Of a DNA stretch of 15,356 nt, positions 13,514 through 15,356 are shown piece by piece. A program made the position numbers and the translations under genes. The stretch spans positions 1-15,356 of the forward strand of contig CAMCIX010000008.1 in NCBI GenBank assembly GCA_945875045.1, read 5' to 3'. Each line of letters begins with the position of its first letter. The first letter of the stretch is position 1. Source of the DNA: an uncultured Clostridia bacterium (GTDB lineage: Bacteria; Bacillota; Clostridia; Oscillospirales; Acutalibacteraceae). The notes under the pieces were generated by a model. The model was not told the DNA's origin. It was given only the letters and a program-made list of their open reading frames with translations, and made no database searches.

Positions 13514-15043
13514 ATGTCCGAACGCAAGCGCGGCATAAGAATACAGACAAGAATTATCATTTCGGCGTTACTGCTGTTATTACAGCTTACCTTCCTTTTT
13601 TATGTGCTTTACGACATTACCGCGAAATCGGTGGCGCTTTACGCCCTCTCTATGATAGCGGGTACCTTTACCGTTATCTGCATTCTTAACCGTCGGGGAA
13701 ATCCCGACCACAAAATCGCCTGGATAATATTTATACTGCTCTTCCCCGTTTTCGGTATCTCGGTATTCCTTTTATGGGGCGGCGGCAGGGTTCTTCCCCA
13801 TTTGCGCCGTAAAATGGAAAGGTGCGAGTCCCACTATCTTCCCTATTTAAAGGAGGAGCCGCGCACAAGGGAGCGGCTTCGCTATTACGATATGTTCCAC
13901 TCCCGTCAGGCGGATTATCTTTCGGGCGAGTCGGGCTACCCGCTCTATGACCGAACCGAAACCGAGTACCTATGTCCGGGCGAAAAAATCCTCGAAAAGA
14001 TGCTCGTCGAGCTTAACAAAGCGGAAAAATACATTTTTATGGAGTTTTTTATTCTCGCCGAGGGATATATGTGGGACGAGATACACAAAATACTTGTTCG
14101 CAAGGCAGAAAAAGGCGTAGATATAAAGATTATTTTCGACGATTTCGGCTCTATTAAGCGCCAGCACAAGGATTTTATAAAAAATCTCCGCGCCGAGGGA
14201 ATCTCGGTCTCGGTATTTAACCCGATAAAGCCCTCAATGAATATATTTATGAACAACCGCAGTCACCGCAAAATCGTGGTAATCGACGGCAAAACCGCAT
14301 TTACGGGCGGCTTTAACATAGGCGACGAATACATTAACCGTATGGTGCGCTTCGGTCATTGGCACGACAGCGGCATTATGCTTAAGGGGGAGGCGGTAAG
14401 AAGCTTTCTTGCTATGTTCTGCTGTATGTGGGAGTTCACTACGAAGGAGGAGCTTGATATTAAGTCCCTTTTCGCCGACGCTCCGCATGAGAACGACGGC
14501 TTTGTGCTCCCCTACTGCGACGACCCGCTTAACGATAAAAACCCCGCCGAGGGCATTTATATGCAGATACTTAACACCGCGCAGAAGTATGTTTATATAA
14601 CCTCCCCCTACCTTATTATAGACAATACTATGACCGCGGCGCTTAGAATGGCGGCGAAATCGGGCGTGGACGTTAGGATTATAACCCCCCATATCCCCGA
14701 CAAATGGTACGTTCACCCCGTTACCCAGTACAATTATTTAGAGCTTTTGGAGGCAGGGGTAAAAATATACGAATACACCCCCGGCTTTATACACTCTAAG
14801 CTATTTGTCTCCGACGATAAAATAGCCACGGTCGGCACAGTAAATATGGACTACCGAAGCTTCGTTTTCCACTTTGAGTGCGGCGTCTGGATTTGCGACA
14901 ACGGCACGGTGCTTGACATCAAGGACGAGTTTGAAAGAACCGTCGCCCTATCGCAGGAAATAAAAATAGAGGACTGGAAAAAGCGCCCTATACTTATGCG
15001 TATTAAACAGTCAATACTGCATATATTTGCCCCCTTTATGTAA
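13514..15043 (+). CDS. cls: Cardiolipin synthase, phospholipase D superfamily
   Basis: 509 residues from the ATG at 13514, which follows AGGGGTG; the frame opens at a GTG (13487), but that lies before the likely transcription start. The enzyme joins two phosphatidylglycerols into cardiolipin and glycerol at the membrane. Seen: three N-terminal hydrophobic segments (about 12-32, 40-58, 67-88; the third ends in LLWGGG), then two phospholipase D domains each with an HKD motif: His251/Lys253/Asp258 in HRKIVVID followed by FTGGFNIGDEY, and His427/Lys429/Asp434 in HSKLFVSD followed by VGTVNMDYRSF. All six catalytic positions are present. Its stop codon directly abuts the -35 of the next gene. Confidence 0.93.
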   Translation: MSERKRGIRIQTRIIISALLLLLQLTFLFYVLYDITAKSVALYALSMIAGTFTVICILNRRGNPDHKIAWIIFILLFPVFGISVFLLWGGGRVLPHLRRKMERCESHYLPYLKEEPRTRERLRYYDMFHSRQADYLSGESGYPLYDRTETEYLCPGEKILEKMLVELNKAEKYIFMEFFILAEGYMWDEIHKILVRKAEKGVDIKIIFDDFGSIKRQHKDFIKNLRAEGISVSVFNPIKPSMNIFMNNRSHRKIVVIDGKTAFTGGFNIGDEYINRMVRFGHWHDSGIMLKGEAVRSFLAMFCCMWEFTTKEELDIKSLFADAPHENDGFVLPYCDDPLNDKNPAEGIYMQILNTAQKYVYITSPYLIIDNTMTAALRMAAKSGVDVRIITPHIPDKWYVHPVTQYNYLELLEAGVKIYEYTPGFIHSKLFVSDDKIATVGTVNMDYRSFVFHFECGVWICDNGTVLDIKDEFERTVALSQEIKIEDWKKRPILMRIKQSILHIFAPFM

Positions 15044-15072
15044 TTGACATTTTTGCAAAATGATGATATAAT
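15044..15072 (+). promoter_or_regulatory. Perfect consensus sigma-A promoter
   Basis: TTGACA (15044-15049), exactly 17 bp, then TATAAT (15067-15072): both hexamers match the consensus. The -35 begins on the base after the cls stop codon, and the small gene at 15103 starts about 25 bp after the expected start of transcription. Confidence 0.9.
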
Positions 15073-15102
15073 GTATATACATATAGAAAGGTGGGCTGTA
15101 AT

Positions 15103-15246
15103 ATGAAAACATTTTTAAAGGTTATGGCGTCTGCTTTCGCCGTCTTTGCCGCGGTTATAGGCGCGCTCGTTCTAATCGACCGTTTTACAAATCAAAACCG
15201 CATTGAGGGCGATTACCTCGAATGTGACGGCTCGGACGAAATTTAA
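15103..15246 (+). CDS. 47-residue single-pass membrane miniprotein
   Basis: ATG preceded by AAAGGTGG and driven by a perfect consensus promoter; a strong hairpin terminator follows five bases after the stop. The product has a basic start (MKTFLK), one hydrophobic segment (about residues 7-25) and then a short polar tail ending in acidic residues (ECDGSDEI). It may be a membrane anchor with a roughly 20-residue tail, or an uncleaved signal-like peptide. I do not recognise the family and assign no function. The complete promoter, ribosome binding site, frame and terminator set in 230 bp makes it a convincing real gene despite its size. Confidence 0.75.
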   Translation: MKTFLKVMASAFAVFAAVIGALVLIDRFTNQNRIEGDYLECDGSDEI

Positions 15247-15250
15247 CGGT

Positions 15251-15274
15251 AGGGCTTCCGACAGGAAGCCCTTT
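15251..15274 (+). terminator. Terminator of the miniprotein gene
   Basis: AGGGCTTCC (15251-15259) pairs perfectly with GGAAGCCCT (15264-15272) over a GACA loop. The T tract is short (TTTA), so termination may be incomplete. Bases 15275-15310 show nothing further. Confidence 0.7.
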
Positions 15275-15310
15275 ACTATATTGCAATTTATGGCTATAAT
15301 TGTGCTAAAT

Positions 15311-15356
15311 CTGTCTCTTATACACATCTGACGCTGCCGACGATATGCAGTGTGTA
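15311..15356. other. Illumina Nextera adapter, i5 index and P5 start (artefact)
   Basis: Bases 15311-15343 equal the reverse complement of the Nextera read-1 transposase adapter: the 19-bp Tn5 mosaic end (CTGTCTCTTATACACATCT, 15311-15329) then GACGCTGCCGACGA. Bases 15344-15351 (TATGCAGT) are the reverse complement of ACTGCATA, which I recall as Nextera i5 index S506. GTGTA (15352-15356) starts the P5 complement. Library read-through, not genome. Confidence 0.98.

Noticed and set aside
15311..15329. A Tn5/IS50 mosaic end suggesting a transposon terminus
   Set aside because: It is followed directly by the synthetic adapter, a known i5 index and P5 sequence, so it comes from library preparation.

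Overview
This window looks like a draft-assembly contig from a low-to-middle GC Firmicute of class Clostridia, probably a gut Oscillospirales/Ruminococcaceae-type bacterium. The reasons are the strong AAGGAGG-type ribosome binding sites, consensus sigma-A promoters with 17-bp spacers, a PASTA/zinc-ribbon kinase-like protein, a class B sortase, a ThiI without a rhodanese domain, an EndoA-type MazF, and small GC-rich inverted-repeat elements of a kind common in gut Clostridia. The genus is an inference and cannot be fixed from the sequence alone. The last 46 bases are not biological: they are Illumina Nextera adapter, i5 index and the start of P5.

Layout. 1-128: contig edge with two opposed terminators. 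129-2662 (minus): a membrane-anchored PASTA pseudokinase with its own promoter, preceded by a metallophosphoesterase. 2768-4718 (plus): an overlapping pair, a D-Ala-D-Ala carboxypeptidase and a lipoprotein cyclophilin, both envelope proteins, closed by a bidirectional terminator. 4783-9993 (minus): a long run read from the right, in the order cysteine desulfurase (TTG start), ThiI, PncC/CinA C-terminal domain, class B sortase, a 278-bp structured inverted-repeat element, then an unusual membrane protein whose N-terminal part resembles the CinA/molybdopterin-binding fold. 10098-10606 (plus): a solitary MazF/EndoA-type toxin behind a structured leader that can hide its ribosome binding site. 10647-11272 (plus): the biotin transporter subunit BioY under a BirA-type operator. 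11273-11652: nested inverted-repeat elements and a bidirectional terminator. 11653-13362 (minus): a phosphoglucomutase-family enzyme, divergent from a plus-strand cardiolipin synthase (13514-15043). 15103-15246: a 47-residue membrane miniprotein under a perfect consensus promoter.

How the genes fit together. Most are housekeeping genes for the envelope (carboxypeptidase, extracytoplasmic PPIase, sortase, PASTA protein, cardiolipin synthase, sugar-phosphate mutase) and for sulfur delivery to tRNA (cysteine desulfurase plus ThiI, translationally coupled). The most unusual parts are the non-coding ones (the 278-bp element, the mazF leader, the nested repeats) and two proteins with altered domains (the pseudokinase and the CinA-like membrane protein). 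I see no complete mobile element, phage, CRISPR array or defence island.
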